Shown: piece after piece, positions 7,763 to 15,806 of the stretch
How positions within the stretch are numbered: the first letter of the stretch is position 1
How the letters are laid out: the number at the start of each line of letters is the position of its first letter
Origin: Mycobacterium sp. IDR2000157661
GTDB lineage: Bacteria > Actinomycetota > Actinomycetes > Mycobacteriales > Mycobacteriaceae
DNA length: 64,000 nucleotides
Direction of reading: 5' to 3'
Assembly (NCBI RefSeq): GCF_022317005.1
Contig: NZ_CP081006.1
Location: 2,480,001-2,544,000, forward strand
Position numbers and translations under genes: made by a program
Notes under the pieces: model-generated
Database searches by the model: none
What the model saw: only the letters and a program-made list of their open reading frames with translations
What the model was told of the DNA's origin: nothing

Positions 7763-7787
7763 GTGTGTCACGGCGCAACATGGGTAA
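7763..7787 (+). promoter_or_regulatory. Possible SigF-type promoter for the GAF-ANTAR gene
   Basis: GTGT, 15 bases and GGGTAA resemble the mycobacterial SigF consensus (GTTT, 15-17 bases, GGGTAT) with two mismatches. The -10 box ends 11 bases before the ATG, exactly as at the yihY and cheB genes in this window. The predicted message would be almost leaderless, which fits the lack of a ribosome-binding site. Confidence 0.4.
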
Positions 7788-7798
7788 GACTGCCCTTC

Positions 7799-8488
7799 AT
7801 GGCGCAGTCGCGTGAACTTGATCTGGCTCAGCGGATGGCAGAGCTGGCCCGGTCGTCCGCTGCCCCGAAAAGGGTGGAGGAAGTCCTGGAAGATGTCACC
7901 GCCACGGCTCAGGAGCTGATCCCGGGTGCGGACACGGCCGGTGTGCTGCTGCTGGCCAGGGGCGGCAAGTTCGAGTCACTGGCGACGACGTCGGACATGC
8001 CGCATCGGCTCGACGAATTGCAGATGCAGTTCAACGAGGGGCCCTGTGTCCAGGCGGCGGTCGACGATCTGATCGTGCGCACCGACGACTTCCGGCACGA
8101 ACAGCGCTGGCCGAAGTACTCCGCCGCATGCGTCGAACGGGGCGTGCTGTCGGGTCTGTCGTTCAAGCTGTACACCAGCTCTCGCACTGCGGGTGCGCTC
8201 AACTTGTTCGCCTACCAACCCAACGCCTTCACCCCCGAGGACGAGACGATCGGTGTGATCCTCGCGGCGCACGCCGCCGCGGCGCTGCTGGCGAGCCGGC
8301 AGAGCGAACAGCTCGAGTCGGCCCTGTCGACTCGGGACCGCATCGGCCAGGCCAAGGGCATCATCATGGAGCGCTACGGCGTCGACGACATGCGGGCGTT
8401 CGACATGCTCAAACAGCTGTCGCAGGACAGCAACACCAAGCTGACCGACATCGCCCAGCGTGTCATCGACACGCGAATCGACAAGTGA
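7799..8488 (+). CDS. GAF-ANTAR domain RNA-binding regulator
   Basis: From the ATG at 7799 the protein has 229 residues. A GAF sensor domain (about 20-165) contains the GPCVQAA stretch typical of actinobacterial GAF-ANTAR proteins, and an ANTAR domain (about 170-225) contains TRDRIGQAKGIIMERYGVD. ANTAR domains bind paired RNA hexaloops and stop transcription termination upstream of target genes. GAF domains sense a small molecule or redox state. The longer frame to 7700 is not used because the family begins near ATG 7799 and a SigF-like promoter sits directly in front. Confidence 0.9.
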   Translation: MAQSRELDLAQRMAELARSSAAPKRVEEVLEDVTATAQELIPGADTAGVLLLARGGKFESLATTSDMPHRLDELQMQFNEGPCVQAAVDDLIVRTDDFRHEQRWPKYSAACVERGVLSGLSFKLYTSSRTAGALNLFAYQPNAFTPEDETIGVILAAHAAAALLASRQSEQLESALSTRDRIGQAKGIIMERYGVDDMRAFDMLKQLSQDSNTKLTDIAQRVIDTRIDK

Positions 8489-8635
8489 TGCAGCATAATT
8501 GACGCAGTCGTCGAACACGGTCGGCGCAGCTGACTTTTCGGCGGATTACGCCGACGCTGTTTTGTGGCCTGACTATTCGGGAACGCGGCGATAAGCGTCT
8601 GCGCTGAAATCGGTCACGTTTCACCGCCGGCGTCA

Positions 8636-8692
8636 GGCGGCCGACGGGGTGACCCTGTCAGTTCAGCAGCGAGCGTTTGCCCGTCGGCCGCC
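8636..8692. terminator. Large inverted repeat, candidate two-way terminator
   Basis: Perfect 13-bp arms (GGCGGCCGACGGG and CCCGTCGGCCGCC) enclose a 31-base loop in the 276-base gap between the converging ANTAR and small membrane-protein genes. A strong hairpin at a convergent junction fits transcription termination from both sides. There is no U-tract on either side, as is common in mycobacteria. The rest of the gap shows no gene. Confidence 0.5.
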
Positions 8693-8764
8693 GCACCACC
8701 GCAGATATTACCCGACTGCCCGGCCAACGATGCACAAGCGATGCAAAAGGGTGCCCGGGCGCTT

Positions 8765-9073
8765 CTAGAGCAAGGCGGCCACGAACGCCAGAACGGCGAT
8801 GGCTACGACGATAAGTCCGATCATGACGCAGAACGCGCCGGTCGCCGCCAACCGCTGCGTACGGCTTGCGTCGGCATCGGTGATGGTCTTGATCGATGTC
8901 TTCATCTGACTGAACAGGTCTTTCCAGGAAATCCGCGATAAGCCCTGCCTGGTGGCTGCCCGCTCGCGGAGGGGCTCGTCGGGAACTGCACCGACGCCGT
9001 TGCCATAGAGAACCAGGCCCAGCACGATCGTGACAGCTGCCACGATCAGCAGCACCACCGCGAAAGCAGTCAC
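8765..9073 (-). CDS. Small membrane protein with two terminal helices
   Basis: The 102-residue protein starts at a GTG with GAGGGG five bases upstream, chosen over a longer frame that runs to 9190 and into the tRNA gene. A membrane helix (residues 3-23, TAFAVVLLIVAAVTIVLGLV) is followed by a soluble segment of about 50 residues containing WKDLFSQMKTSIKTITDADA, then a second helix (about 77-100). Both helices could form a hairpin with the middle part on one side of the membrane. I do not recognise the family and propose no function. Confidence 0.65.
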   Translation of the reverse strand: MTAFAVVLLIVAAVTIVLGLVLYGNGVGAVPDEPLRERAATRQGLSRISWKDLFSQMKTSIKTITDADASRTQRLAATGAFCVMIGLIVVAIAVLAFVAALL

Positions 9074-9160
9074 TTGCCCCTCTTCCTGTGAAGTCGACGG
9101 AGATCTGCGGTTGATCGTTTCATTCGTAGGAACTATGAGCAACGAGTCGGCGCTCTCGAG

Positions 9161-9233
9161 TGCCCCCGGCAGGATTCGAACCTGCGACACCGGCTTTAGG
9201 AGAGCCGTGCTCTATCCCCTGAGCTACGAGGGC
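9161..9233 (-). tRNA. tRNA-Arg (anticodon CCT)
   Basis: Read leftward, the sequence folds as a 73-base cloverleaf. The 7-bp acceptor stem GCCCTCG/CGGGGGC has one wobble pair, the D arm has GCTCAGGGGATAGAGC, the anticodon stem CGGCT/AGCCG holds loop CTCCTAA with anticodon CCT, and the T arm has GGTTCGAATCC. The discriminator base is A. The 3' CCA is not encoded. It reads the AGG arginine codon. Confidence 0.95.
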
Positions 9234-9274
9234 GTGACGGCTGGCAGCTTACCGGCTGCCGTGCGCAGCGCCCG

Positions 9275-10096
9275 TCAGCGCAGTTCGGCGATCACCTTGG
9301 CGAACGGCTCGGCGTGCCGCTGCTGCACGGTGATATAGGTGACGCCGTAGGTCTCGCGGTAACCGCGGATCGTGTCGGCGATCTCCTTCGTCGATCCGGA
9401 CAGCACCGCCGGAGTGCTCAACAACTCGACGTCGGACAGGTGTGGCAGGAACCGGCGGGTGATGGACAGGTCGGCCCGGCCGGAGTCATCGGTGGGCATC
9501 GCGGTCACGGCTAGGTTCAGTTCGAGGTCGCCGAACCGGTCGCCGGCCGCACGACGGACGAACGCCACGCGGTCGGCCAGCGGATCGGACTCCCGTGAAA
9601 TCGGCGCACCTCCCGTGAGGCCGATGATGTGGGCCCGCTGTGCGGCCAGGGTCAGCAACTTGTCGCCGTTGCCCGCGATCAGGATCGGCACGTCGGGGGC
9701 GTGTTCGGCCATGTGCTCGGTCACATGCCGCAACCACTTCACCCGCTGTCCGGCCGACGGGTACGGCAGCTCGGCCTGCTCGAACTCCTCTTTGACGTAC
9801 CCCGCGCCCAGCCCGAGCTCGAATCGCCCGCCGCTGAGGTCGCGCAGCGACGTGACGTCGCGGGCCAGCAGTGCCGGCCGGTAGAAGCCGGCGTTGAGCA
9901 CGAACGTGCCGACCTTCAGCCGGTCCGTGGCCATCGCCAGCGCCGTCATCATCGGGAACGGCGCGGTGGTGTAGAGATGGTCGGCCATGTGCACGATGTC
10001 GTAGCCCATGTCCTCGACGCGGCGCGCCCAGTCCTGCACGGACTGCTGCCGGCGTGCGGCCTGCAACCCGACGCCGAACCGGAAGTCTCTCCTCAC
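9275..10096 (-). CDS. F420-dependent LLM-class oxidoreductase
   Basis: From a GTG at 10096 the protein has 273 residues and begins VRRDFRFGVGLQ. It has the luciferase-like barrel markers YDIVHMADHLY (about residue 40), LSGGRFELGLGAGYVKEEF (about 105-123) and IPILIAGNGDKLL. This pattern fits the TIGR03621 group of mycobacterial F420-dependent oxidoreductases. These enzymes move hydride between a substrate and deazaflavin F420. A much longer open frame continues upstream but lies opposite the ybdK gene and the intergenic region, so it is not the real start. No ribosome-binding site is obvious, and the substrate is unknown. Confidence 0.85.
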   Translation of the reverse strand: MRRDFRFGVGLQAARRQQSVQDWARRVEDMGYDIVHMADHLYTTAPFPMMTALAMATDRLKVGTFVLNAGFYRPALLARDVTSLRDLSGGRFELGLGAGYVKEEFEQAELPYPSAGQRVKWLRHVTEHMAEHAPDVPILIAGNGDKLLTLAAQRAHIIGLTGGAPISRESDPLADRVAFVRRAAGDRFGDLELNLAVTAMPTDDSGRADLSITRRFLPHLSDVELLSTPAVLSGSTKEIADTIRGYRETYGVTYITVQQRHAEPFAKVIAELR

Positions 10097-10130
10097 GTTC
10101 GCATCGTATTGGTCACGGTCGACAGCGCGA

Positions 10131-10157
10131 GGTTTGGCGCGTGTGGCGCCTGGGCAA
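10131..10157 (+). promoter_or_regulatory. Possible SigF-type promoter for the YbdK-like gene
   Basis: GGTTT, 16 bases and GGGCAA agree with the SigF consensus except for C instead of T in the -10 box. It would start a transcript with a leader of roughly 110 bases that contains the perfect 14-bp inverted repeat at 10212-10250. Confidence 0.4.
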
Positions 10158-10211
10158 TACCTCTGCCGCCGACTCCGAATCCCGGAGTCCACACAAAAGG
10201 ACTTGTTGCCC

Positions 10212-10250
10212 GATCCGGCCCGTCGTGAGACATCTCCGACGGGCCGGATC
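10212..10250. repeat. Perfect 14-bp inverted repeat in the YbdK-like leader
   Basis: GATCCGGCCCGTCG and CGACGGGCCGGATC are exact complements separated by 11 bases, 26 bases before the YbdK-like start. No T-run follows. It may be an operator, a terminator of leftward or rightward readthrough, or a leader structure that controls translation. Confidence 0.45.
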
Positions 10251-10276
10251 AATACTCTCGGCGCAGAATTCTCACC

Positions 10277-11377
10277 ATGGCCACCCACCCCACGATCGGC
10301 GTCGAAGAGGAGTTCCTGCTCGTCGACCCCGCGAACGGTGAACCCGTCGCGCTCAACGCCGCCGTTGCCAAGGAGGCACAGAACCGCGGCGTGAAGCTGC
10401 AGCTCGAGCTGACCACGTGCCAGGTGGAGACCACCAGCGACGTCGTCGGCACCAGCCGCGAACTGCGTGAACAACTGCTGCGCCTGCGGCGGGTCGCCGC
10501 CGAGGCCGCCGAGGCCGCCGGCGCCCGGCTGCTGGCCGCGGGGCTGCCGCCGACTGTGCCGCACTCGTTCCCGATCACCGACACACCCCGGTACCGCGAG
10601 ATCGGCGACAAATTCGGGATGATCGCTCACGAGCAGGGCATCTGCGGTTGCCACGTGCACGTCGCGGTGCCCAGCCGGGAGGCGGCGATCCGGGTCAGCA
10701 ACCGGCTGCGGCCCTGGCTGCCGTCGTTGCTGGCGCTGGCGGCGAATTCTGCGGTGTACCGCAATGCCGACACCGGCCACGCCAGCTGGCGCAGTGTGCT
10801 GTGGGCCCGGTGGCCGAGCGCGGGCCCGCCGCCGCACTTCGATTCGGCCGACGAATACGACGCGGTGGTGGCGATGCTGCAGCACGCAGGCGCCATGCTC
10901 GACGACGGCATGGTCTATTGGGACGTGCGCCCGTCGAAGAACTTCCCGACGGTGGAAGTGCGCGTCGCCGACGTGCCCGCGACCGTCGCCGACACCGTCC
11001 TGCTGGCGGCGCTGACTCGCGCGGCGGTGATGACCGCGCTCGACGACGAGCGACGGGGAGAGCCGGTCGCACCGCTCGCTGCGCATGCGTTGAAGGCCGC
11101 CTACTGGAAGTCCGCGCGCGACGGTCTCGAGGGCAATGCCGTGGACCTGATGGAGGGCCACGACTGCATACCCGCGCGGACGCTGTTGGACCGCCTCGTC
11201 GAGCACGTCCGGCCGGCGCTGGAGGCGACGGGCGACTATGACCTGGTGTTCGACGAACTGCACCGCGTTGCGGAGCAGGGCAACGGCGCAATGCGGCAAC
11301 GGCGGGCGTGGGGTCGCCGCCACGACGTCTCCGACGTGCTGGCCGAGATGGCGACGGCGACCCTGGCGGGCGTCTAG
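10277..11377 (+). CDS. YbdK-type carboxylate-amine ligase (GCS2-like)
   Basis: The 366-residue protein starts MATHPTIGVEEEFLLVDP, the hallmark of the glutamate-cysteine ligase 2 (YbdK) family, and carries GCHVHVAVPSREAAIRV and PTVEVRVADVPATVADT in the expected places. The family belongs to the glutamine-synthetase-like fold and forms amide bonds with ATP; YbdK shows weak glutamate-cysteine ligase activity, but the natural role in mycobacteria, which use mycothiol, is unclear. A SigF-like promoter and a strong inverted repeat precede it. Its stop shares the tetranucleotide CTAG with the stop of the convergent rskA gene. Confidence 0.88.
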   Translation: MATHPTIGVEEEFLLVDPANGEPVALNAAVAKEAQNRGVKLQLELTTCQVETTSDVVGTSRELREQLLRLRRVAAEAAEAAGARLLAAGLPPTVPHSFPITDTPRYREIGDKFGMIAHEQGICGCHVHVAVPSREAAIRVSNRLRPWLPSLLALAANSAVYRNADTGHASWRSVLWARWPSAGPPPHFDSADEYDAVVAMLQHAGAMLDDGMVYWDVRPSKNFPTVEVRVADVPATVADTVLLAALTRAAVMTALDDERRGEPVAPLAAHALKAAYWKSARDGLEGNAVDLMEGHDCIPARTLLDRLVEHVRPALEATGDYDLVFDELHRVAEQGNGAMRQRRAWGRRHDVSDVLAEMATATLAGV

Positions 11378-12111
11378 GTCAGGGGCAGCGCGGCGAACGG
11401 CTGACCGGTCGGCCGCTGGGAACCGCCGGGCGGTTCGACGGTGAACGCCAGCGTCCGTGAATCACCGAGGTCGGGCAGCACCGCCGTGGTCGACGGCGCG
11501 ATCGCCTTCGCGTCCATGGTTCCCGCCGGGTGCGGTCCTTGCCCGTCGACCAGCCACATCTGGTACACGGTGCCGGGTTGGGGCGGGGACACGTTGTTCA
11601 TCACCAGCACCCCGGCGTCCTTTTCGCGAGAGAACACCACGGTCGCGGTGCCGCCGCCGGGGATATCACCGGACACGGTGCGCACGTCGGGGGCGGCGAA
11701 GATCTCCTCGGCGGCCGACGGGGTGGGTGCGGGCTGCATGGCCATGCCCACCCCCAGCGCGCCGGCGCCCACCGCGAGCACCGCCGCGGCTGACAACAAC
11801 ACCTTCTGCCAGCGCTTGGCGCGTGGACGCAGTTCGGTGACCGACGCCTCGGTCGCGGCCCCGGTCTCGGCGCCGTGGATCTCGGCCATGACGCGGTCGC
11901 GGAGGTCGTGCGGTGGCTCGACGGCGGTGGCGGCCGACAACACCGCCATGGTCTCGCGCACCGCGCGCACCTCGCCGGCGAATGCTTGCGCGACGGCCGG
12001 GGGCGCGGCCGCGATGCGGCGCTCGACGTCGGCGCGTTCTGATTCGGGCATGGCGTGCAGCGCATAGGGCGCCGCCAGCGCCACGAGGTCGGTGTTCATC
12101 GGCTCGGTCAT
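11374..12111 (-). CDS. rskA: Anti-sigma-K factor RskA
   Basis: The 245-residue protein begins MTEPMNTDLVALAAPYALHAMPESERADVERR, an anti-sigma domain that binds SigK in the cytoplasm. One membrane helix follows at about residues 102-125, then an extracellular domain with VLVMNNVSPPQPGTVYQMWLVD typical of RskA. In M. tuberculosis, proteolysis of RskA frees SigK to switch on MPT70/MPT83 and its own locus. The ATG overlaps the sigK stop (ATGA), so the pair is translationally coupled. It is close to the usual length of about 232 residues, so the switch looks intact. Confidence 0.93.
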   Translation of the reverse strand: MTEPMNTDLVALAAPYALHAMPESERADVERRIAAAPPAVAQAFAGEVRAVRETMAVLSAATAVEPPHDLRDRVMAEIHGAETGAATEASVTELRPRAKRWQKVLLSAAAVLAVGAGALGVGMAMQPAPTPSAAEEIFAAPDVRTVSGDIPGGGTATVVFSREKDAGVLVMNNVSPPQPGTVYQMWLVDGQGPHPAGTMDAKAIAPSTTAVLPDLGDSRTLAFTVEPPGGSQRPTGQPFAALPLT

Positions 12112-12689
12112 GCGATCCCCAAGCACTTTCGCAGTCCGCGGATACCGTCGCGCATCCGCGATTTGATTGTCGCAAGATTCGCCGACAATCGTTCGGACAC
12201 TTGGGCGTACGTCAGCCCATCGTAATACGCCAACTGGATGCACTCGCGCTGCATATCGGTCAGCGAGCCCAGGCAGTCGGCCACCTGCCGGCGTTCGTCG
12301 CGCAAGATCACCGAATCGGCCACATGGTCGGACGGCAGGTCGATGTTGGCGGCGCCGTAGCGCGACTCGCGCTGGCTCGACGCCTGCTCGGAGCGCACGC
12401 GGTCGACCGCGCGACGGTGTGCCAGCGTCATCAGCCAGCCCAGCGGCGAGCCGATGGCGGGGTCGTAGTCCTTCGCCGTGCGCCATACCTGGAGGTAGAT
12501 GTCCTGCGTGGTCTCCTCGCTGTAACCGGGGTCGCGCAGCACGCGTGTCACCAGGCCGTACACCCTGGCCCGCGTCCGGTCGTACAGCGTGGCGAACGCC
12601 TCGACGTCCTGCTGGGCCACCTGGCGAAGCAGCTCCTCGAGGTCGGTTGTCACGAGCGGTAGCCTAGCCACCGGCGACACAAGCGTCAT
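12108..12689 (-). CDS. sigK: ECF RNA polymerase sigma factor SigK
   Basis: From the ATG at 12689 the protein has 193 residues and begins MTLVSPVARLPLVTTDLEEL, the N-terminal form I recall for SigK of environmental mycobacteria. Region 2 includes RVLRDPGYSEETTQDIYLQV and the long match HRRAVDRVRSEQASSQRESR, with YGAAN following. Region 4 includes LAYYDGLTYAQVSERLSANL and TIKSRMRDGIRGLRKCL. These are SigK-specific. SigK directs RNA polymerase to a small set of secreted and membrane protein genes and is held by RskA, whose gene overlaps its 3' end. Alternative starts lie at 12653 (GTG) and upstream. Confidence 0.93.
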   Translation of the reverse strand: MTLVSPVARLPLVTTDLEELLRQVAQQDVEAFATLYDRTRARVYGLVTRVLRDPGYSEETTQDIYLQVWRTAKDYDPAIGSPLGWLMTLAHRRAVDRVRSEQASSQRESRYGAANIDLPSDHVADSVILRDERRQVADCLGSLTDMQRECIQLAYYDGLTYAQVSERLSANLATIKSRMRDGIRGLRKCLGIA

Positions 12690-12691
12690 AA

Positions 12692-13483
12692 TTATCGCGA
12701 TTCGCCGCTCTGGCCGACTAAAGCAGGTGCGGGCGAACGAGTTTCGGACACCTGCTCGAGCCGTCGGGCCACCGGGACCCGGCGCAACCACAAGGTCAGG
12801 TTCTGGACGCGGAATTCGAGTGCGGTCATCAGCGGTGCCAGCGGTGCCACCGTCTGAAGCCGCAACACCTCTCTGACGTTGGCCTGGCGGCGGGTTCCGC
12901 GCAGGGTCGCGATGAACGCGGGCTCGTTGTCGCGGTGCAGCGAAACGGTCACGTCCAGCTCGTCGCCGGGATAGGGCGCCCGCACCAGGTAGTAGCCCTC
13001 GACCCCGTTGAACGGCGATACGCGCAGCTTCTTCGGCGTCATCGAGACCTGGTTCGGCCCCGGCGGCAGGAGGTAGGCGTGCCGCTTGCCCTTGGTGTTG
13101 TGCATCTCCATCACGACGCTGCGCAGGACGCCGTCAGCGTCGTGACACCAGAACAGGCTCACCGGGTTGAACACATACCCGAGCACCCGCGCCTGCAGCA
13201 GGGCCGTGACCCGGCCGCCGCCCAGGTCCACGTCCTTGGACCGCAGGAATGCGTCGATCCGCTGGCGCAGGGTGTCGGTCGGCGCGCCCTCGAAGTGGTC
13301 GTTCGGGTCGAACTGGGCGAACGGGCGCAGCCACAGCGGCACCTGGGGCAGGTGGTCGATGTCGACGTACCAGCTGTAGCCCTGGTGCTCGAAGTAGTGG
13401 TGTACCGGGGCACGTCGCAGGTGCGTGATCCGCGTCCGGTAAAGGTGCGAGCCTTTCACACCAGGGATTCGGAGTCCCGGCAC
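12692..13483 (-). CDS. DUF1365 family protein
   Basis: The 263-residue protein contains LYRTRITHLRRAPVHHYFEH, then VLGYVFNPVSLFWCHDADG and EMHNTKGKRHAYLL, the core motifs of DUF1365. In M. tuberculosis the DUF1365 gene (Rv0448c) lies in the sigK cluster between an amine oxidase and a cyclopropane synthase-like gene and is thought to act with them in fatty-acid modification. Here those partners are absent and the gene ends two bases before the sigK start. The start is uncertain: GTG at 13483 is given, but GTG at 13459 is equally good and would remove eight residues. Confidence 0.82.
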   Translation of the reverse strand: MPGLRIPGVKGSHLYRTRITHLRRAPVHHYFEHQGYSWYVDIDHLPQVPLWLRPFAQFDPNDHFEGAPTDTLRQRIDAFLRSKDVDLGGGRVTALLQARVLGYVFNPVSLFWCHDADGVLRSVVMEMHNTKGKRHAYLLPPGPNQVSMTPKKLRVSPFNGVEGYYLVRAPYPGDELDVTVSLHRDNEPAFIATLRGTRRQANVREVLRLQTVAPLAPLMTALEFRVQNLTLWLRRVPVARRLEQVSETRSPAPALVGQSGESR

Positions 13484-13507
13484 CGCCGGATGGGTGGGTG
13501 ACGGCTG

Positions 13508-14566
13508 TCACTTCCAGGCGTGCGCCGCGGTGACGAGCCCCTGCACCAGCCCCGATGTCGCCGGTGTCAGGCCGTCGTCGCTCGGCAACTGGCTGCGGGG
13601 GCTCAGGCCGCGCACCCGCGCCGAGAGCTCGAGTTGCGCCCCGCCGAGGCGGACCCGGTTGACCGGGTTGTCGGGGTGCAGACCGCGCAGTTCGACCGGG
13701 ATGGCGTCGAGGTCGGTGACGACCTGGTAGCCGGGCACCGCGATGTGGCGGGCGAGATGGTGCGCCAGGTCGCGATTGCCCCCACCGGCCAGCAGTTGGG
13801 CGCTGCGGCCGATCCGTCCGTAGCCGTGCAGCGACACCGCGACGTCGACGTGGTCGCAGAACTCCGCGAGCCGCTGCGATTCCCGCGTCAGGTAGCGGGC
13901 CGAAGACAGGTGGTACGGGTAGCGGTCGGGGTGGTGCACCACGTACAGCGAGGCGCCCGCCGCGTCGGCGGCGCGGCGTGCGATCACGTCGGTCATCTGC
14001 TCGAGGCCGCCGCCGTGAATGGCGAGGAAGCCGAAGCGCGACCTCAATACGCTGTCCTCGATGACACCGGGATGGCTGAGAAGCTCCGAAAGTGATTGCG
14101 GTGCAGACGAATCGGTATTCGCCGAGCGACTGGGCCAGTTCGCGGGATCCCATCGGCGCAGGAACTCGACCCAGCGCGCAGGCAAGCCGTGGTGGGTGGC
14201 GCCGTCGATGATGCGCTCCAGATAGCCCGGCCGGGGCGGACCCGGATCGACGCGGTGGTCGATGTAGACCCAGGCTTCGGCGGGTCCGTCGCCGGTGTGC
14301 ACGGTGAGGCGGTCGCGGCGGTAGCGCAGCGGGACGCCTTCTGCGCTGTCGAGCGTCGCCAGGTCGTGGTCCGACAGCTCCCACACGACGCCGTGCACCT
14401 GGGAGCCGTCAAAGGGTTCGACCGTGGCGACCCCACGCTGGTTGATCAGCCAGTCGTGATCGGCGAGCGTGGCCGGCCGCGGGTTGACCGCGTCCGGGCA
14501 GCGCAGCGCCATCTGCTGCACGCACAGGTTCGACCCGTACGCGAAGTAGCTGTGCCCAGCCCACAT
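13508..14566 (-). CDS. Fusion of gamma-glutamylcyclotransferase and poly-gamma-glutamate hydrolase domains
   Basis: The 352-residue protein has two parts. The N-terminal part (about 1-150) begins MWAGHSYFAYGSNLCVQQMA, the YGSNL phosphate-loop motif of the gamma-glutamylcyclotransferase (GGCT/AIG2) fold. The C-terminal part (about 165-350) has FLAIHGGGLEQMTDVIARRA, then VAVSLHGYGRI and IPVELRGLHPDNPVNRVRLG, which resemble the zinc-dependent poly-gamma-glutamate hydrolase family first known from phage. Both halves would act on gamma-glutamyl bonds. I believe Rv0923c (353 residues, next to mntH) is the M. tuberculosis counterpart. It lies five bases after mntH and upstream of DUF1365-sigK-rskA. 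Activity has not been established to my knowledge. Confidence 0.75.
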   Translation of the reverse strand: MWAGHSYFAYGSNLCVQQMALRCPDAVNPRPATLADHDWLINQRGVATVEPFDGSQVHGVVWELSDHDLATLDSAEGVPLRYRRDRLTVHTGDGPAEAWVYIDHRVDPGPPRPGYLERIIDGATHHGLPARWVEFLRRWDPANWPSRSANTDSSAPQSLSELLSHPGVIEDSVLRSRFGFLAIHGGGLEQMTDVIARRAADAAGASLYVVHHPDRYPYHLSSARYLTRESQRLAEFCDHVDVAVSLHGYGRIGRSAQLLAGGGNRDLAHHLARHIAVPGYQVVTDLDAIPVELRGLHPDNPVNRVRLGGAQLELSARVRGLSPRSQLPSDDGLTPATSGLVQGLVTAAHAWK

Positions 14567-14571
14567 CAGCG

Positions 14572-15798
14572 CTATCCAGCGACGGTCAGATAGATAAGCA
14601 CCACGTTCAAGAGACTAATCAACCCGGCCACCGCCCAGCCCAGCGTCGTGGTGACGCGGTGGTTGGCGTCGTCGCCCATCAGGCTGCGGTCGCTGGTCAG
14701 CCGGATCAGCGGAATCAGGGCGAACGGGATGCCGAATGACAGCACCACCTGGGAGAGCACCAACGCCCGGCTGGGGTCGGTGCCGATCGCCAGGATCGCC
14801 AACGCGGGCAGCAGGGTGACCAGTCGCCGCAGCAGCAGCGGGATCCTGCGGCGCAGCAGGCCCTGCATGATCATCGCGCCCGCGTAGGCGCCCACCGACG
14901 ACGACGCCAACCCCGACGCCAGCAACCCGATCGCGAACAGCAGCGCGACGGTCGGGCCCAGGGTGCTCTGCACCGCGGCGTGCGCGCCCTCGATGGAGTC
15001 GGTGTTCGCCTGGCCCTGCAGGTTCGTGGCGGCGACCAGCAGCATCGACAGGTTGACCGCGCCGGCGACGACCATGGCGAGGCCGACGTCCCAGCGGGTG
15101 ACGCGCAGCATGGTGCGCCGGTCCGGGCCGGCCTCGGGCTGACCGTGGCGGTCCCGCGCCAGGCCTGAGTGCAGATACACCGCGTGCGGCATGACCGTCG
15201 CGCCGAGCATCGCCGCGGCGAGCAGCACACTCTCGGTGCCTGCGAACATCGGCACGAGCCCGCCGGCGACCTCGGCGACGGGGGGCGGGGCGACGAACAA
15301 GCTGGTGAGGAAACCGATCGCGATGATTGCCAGCAGGCCGGTGATCACCCGCTCGAACATCTTCTGGCCGTGGCGGTCCTTGATCAGCAGCAGTGCCAGC
15401 GAGACCGCCCCGGTGATCACGCCCCCGGTGAGCAACGGGAGATCGAACAGGAGGTACAGCGCGATCGCGCCGCCGACGACCTCGGCGAGATCGGTTGCCA
15501 TGGCTACCAATTCGGCCTGCAGCCAGTACGCCAACCGGCTGCGCCGCCCCATCCGCCTGCCGACGGCCTCGGGCAGGGACAGTCCGCTCACCAGCCCCAG
15601 CTTCGCCGACAGGTACTGCACCAAAAAGGCCATCGCGTTGGCCGCGACGATCACCCAGACCAGCAGGAACCCGAACTGCGCGCCCGCGCTGACGTTGGCC
15701 GCCACGTTCCCGGGGTCGACATAGGCGATCGCGGCGACGAAGGCGGGGCCGAGCAGCACCCAGCTCGGCCGCAGACGCACGTCGTTCGGCTGTACCAC
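14572..15798 (-). CDS. mntH: Nramp-type manganese/divalent metal transporter MntH
   Basis: The 408-residue membrane protein has the Nramp signature in helix 1, AFVAAIAYVDPGNVAANVSAG (the DPGN metal-binding turn), and helix 6 with AAMLGATVMPHAVYLHSGLA (MPH). About eleven membrane segments are visible. Nramp proteins import Mn2+ and Fe2+ with protons. The GTG start is preceded by GAAAGTGGG. Two dyads, at 15807-15832 and 15835-15853, lie directly upstream, suggesting metal-responsive control. It is the first gene of a tight leftward run that continues to rskA. Confidence 0.95.
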   Translation of the reverse strand: MVQPNDVRLRPSWVLLGPAFVAAIAYVDPGNVAANVSAGAQFGFLLVWVIVAANAMAFLVQYLSAKLGLVSGLSLPEAVGRRMGRRSRLAYWLQAELVAMATDLAEVVGGAIALYLLFDLPLLTGGVITGAVSLALLLIKDRHGQKMFERVITGLLAIIAIGFLTSLFVAPPPVAEVAGGLVPMFAGTESVLLAAAMLGATVMPHAVYLHSGLARDRHGQPEAGPDRRTMLRVTRWDVGLAMVVAGAVNLSMLLVAATNLQGQANTDSIEGAHAAVQSTLGPTVALLFAIGLLASGLASSSVGAYAGAMIMQGLLRRRIPLLLRRLVTLLPALAILAIGTDPSRALVLSQVVLSFGIPFALIPLIRLTSDRSLMGDDANHRVTTTLGWAVAGLISLLNVVLIYLTVAG

Positions 15799-15806
15799 TG
15801 ACCCAC

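Noticed and set aside
8489..8764. Possible 6C-type small RNA in the convergent gap
   Set aside because: There is a strong stem, but I do not see the two C-rich loops that define that RNA family.
9275..11323. Single leftward protein of 682 residues joining the F420-type oxidoreductase to upstream sequence
   Set aside because: The upstream 400 codons are opposite the YbdK gene and lack family features; the oxidoreductase starts naturally near 10096.
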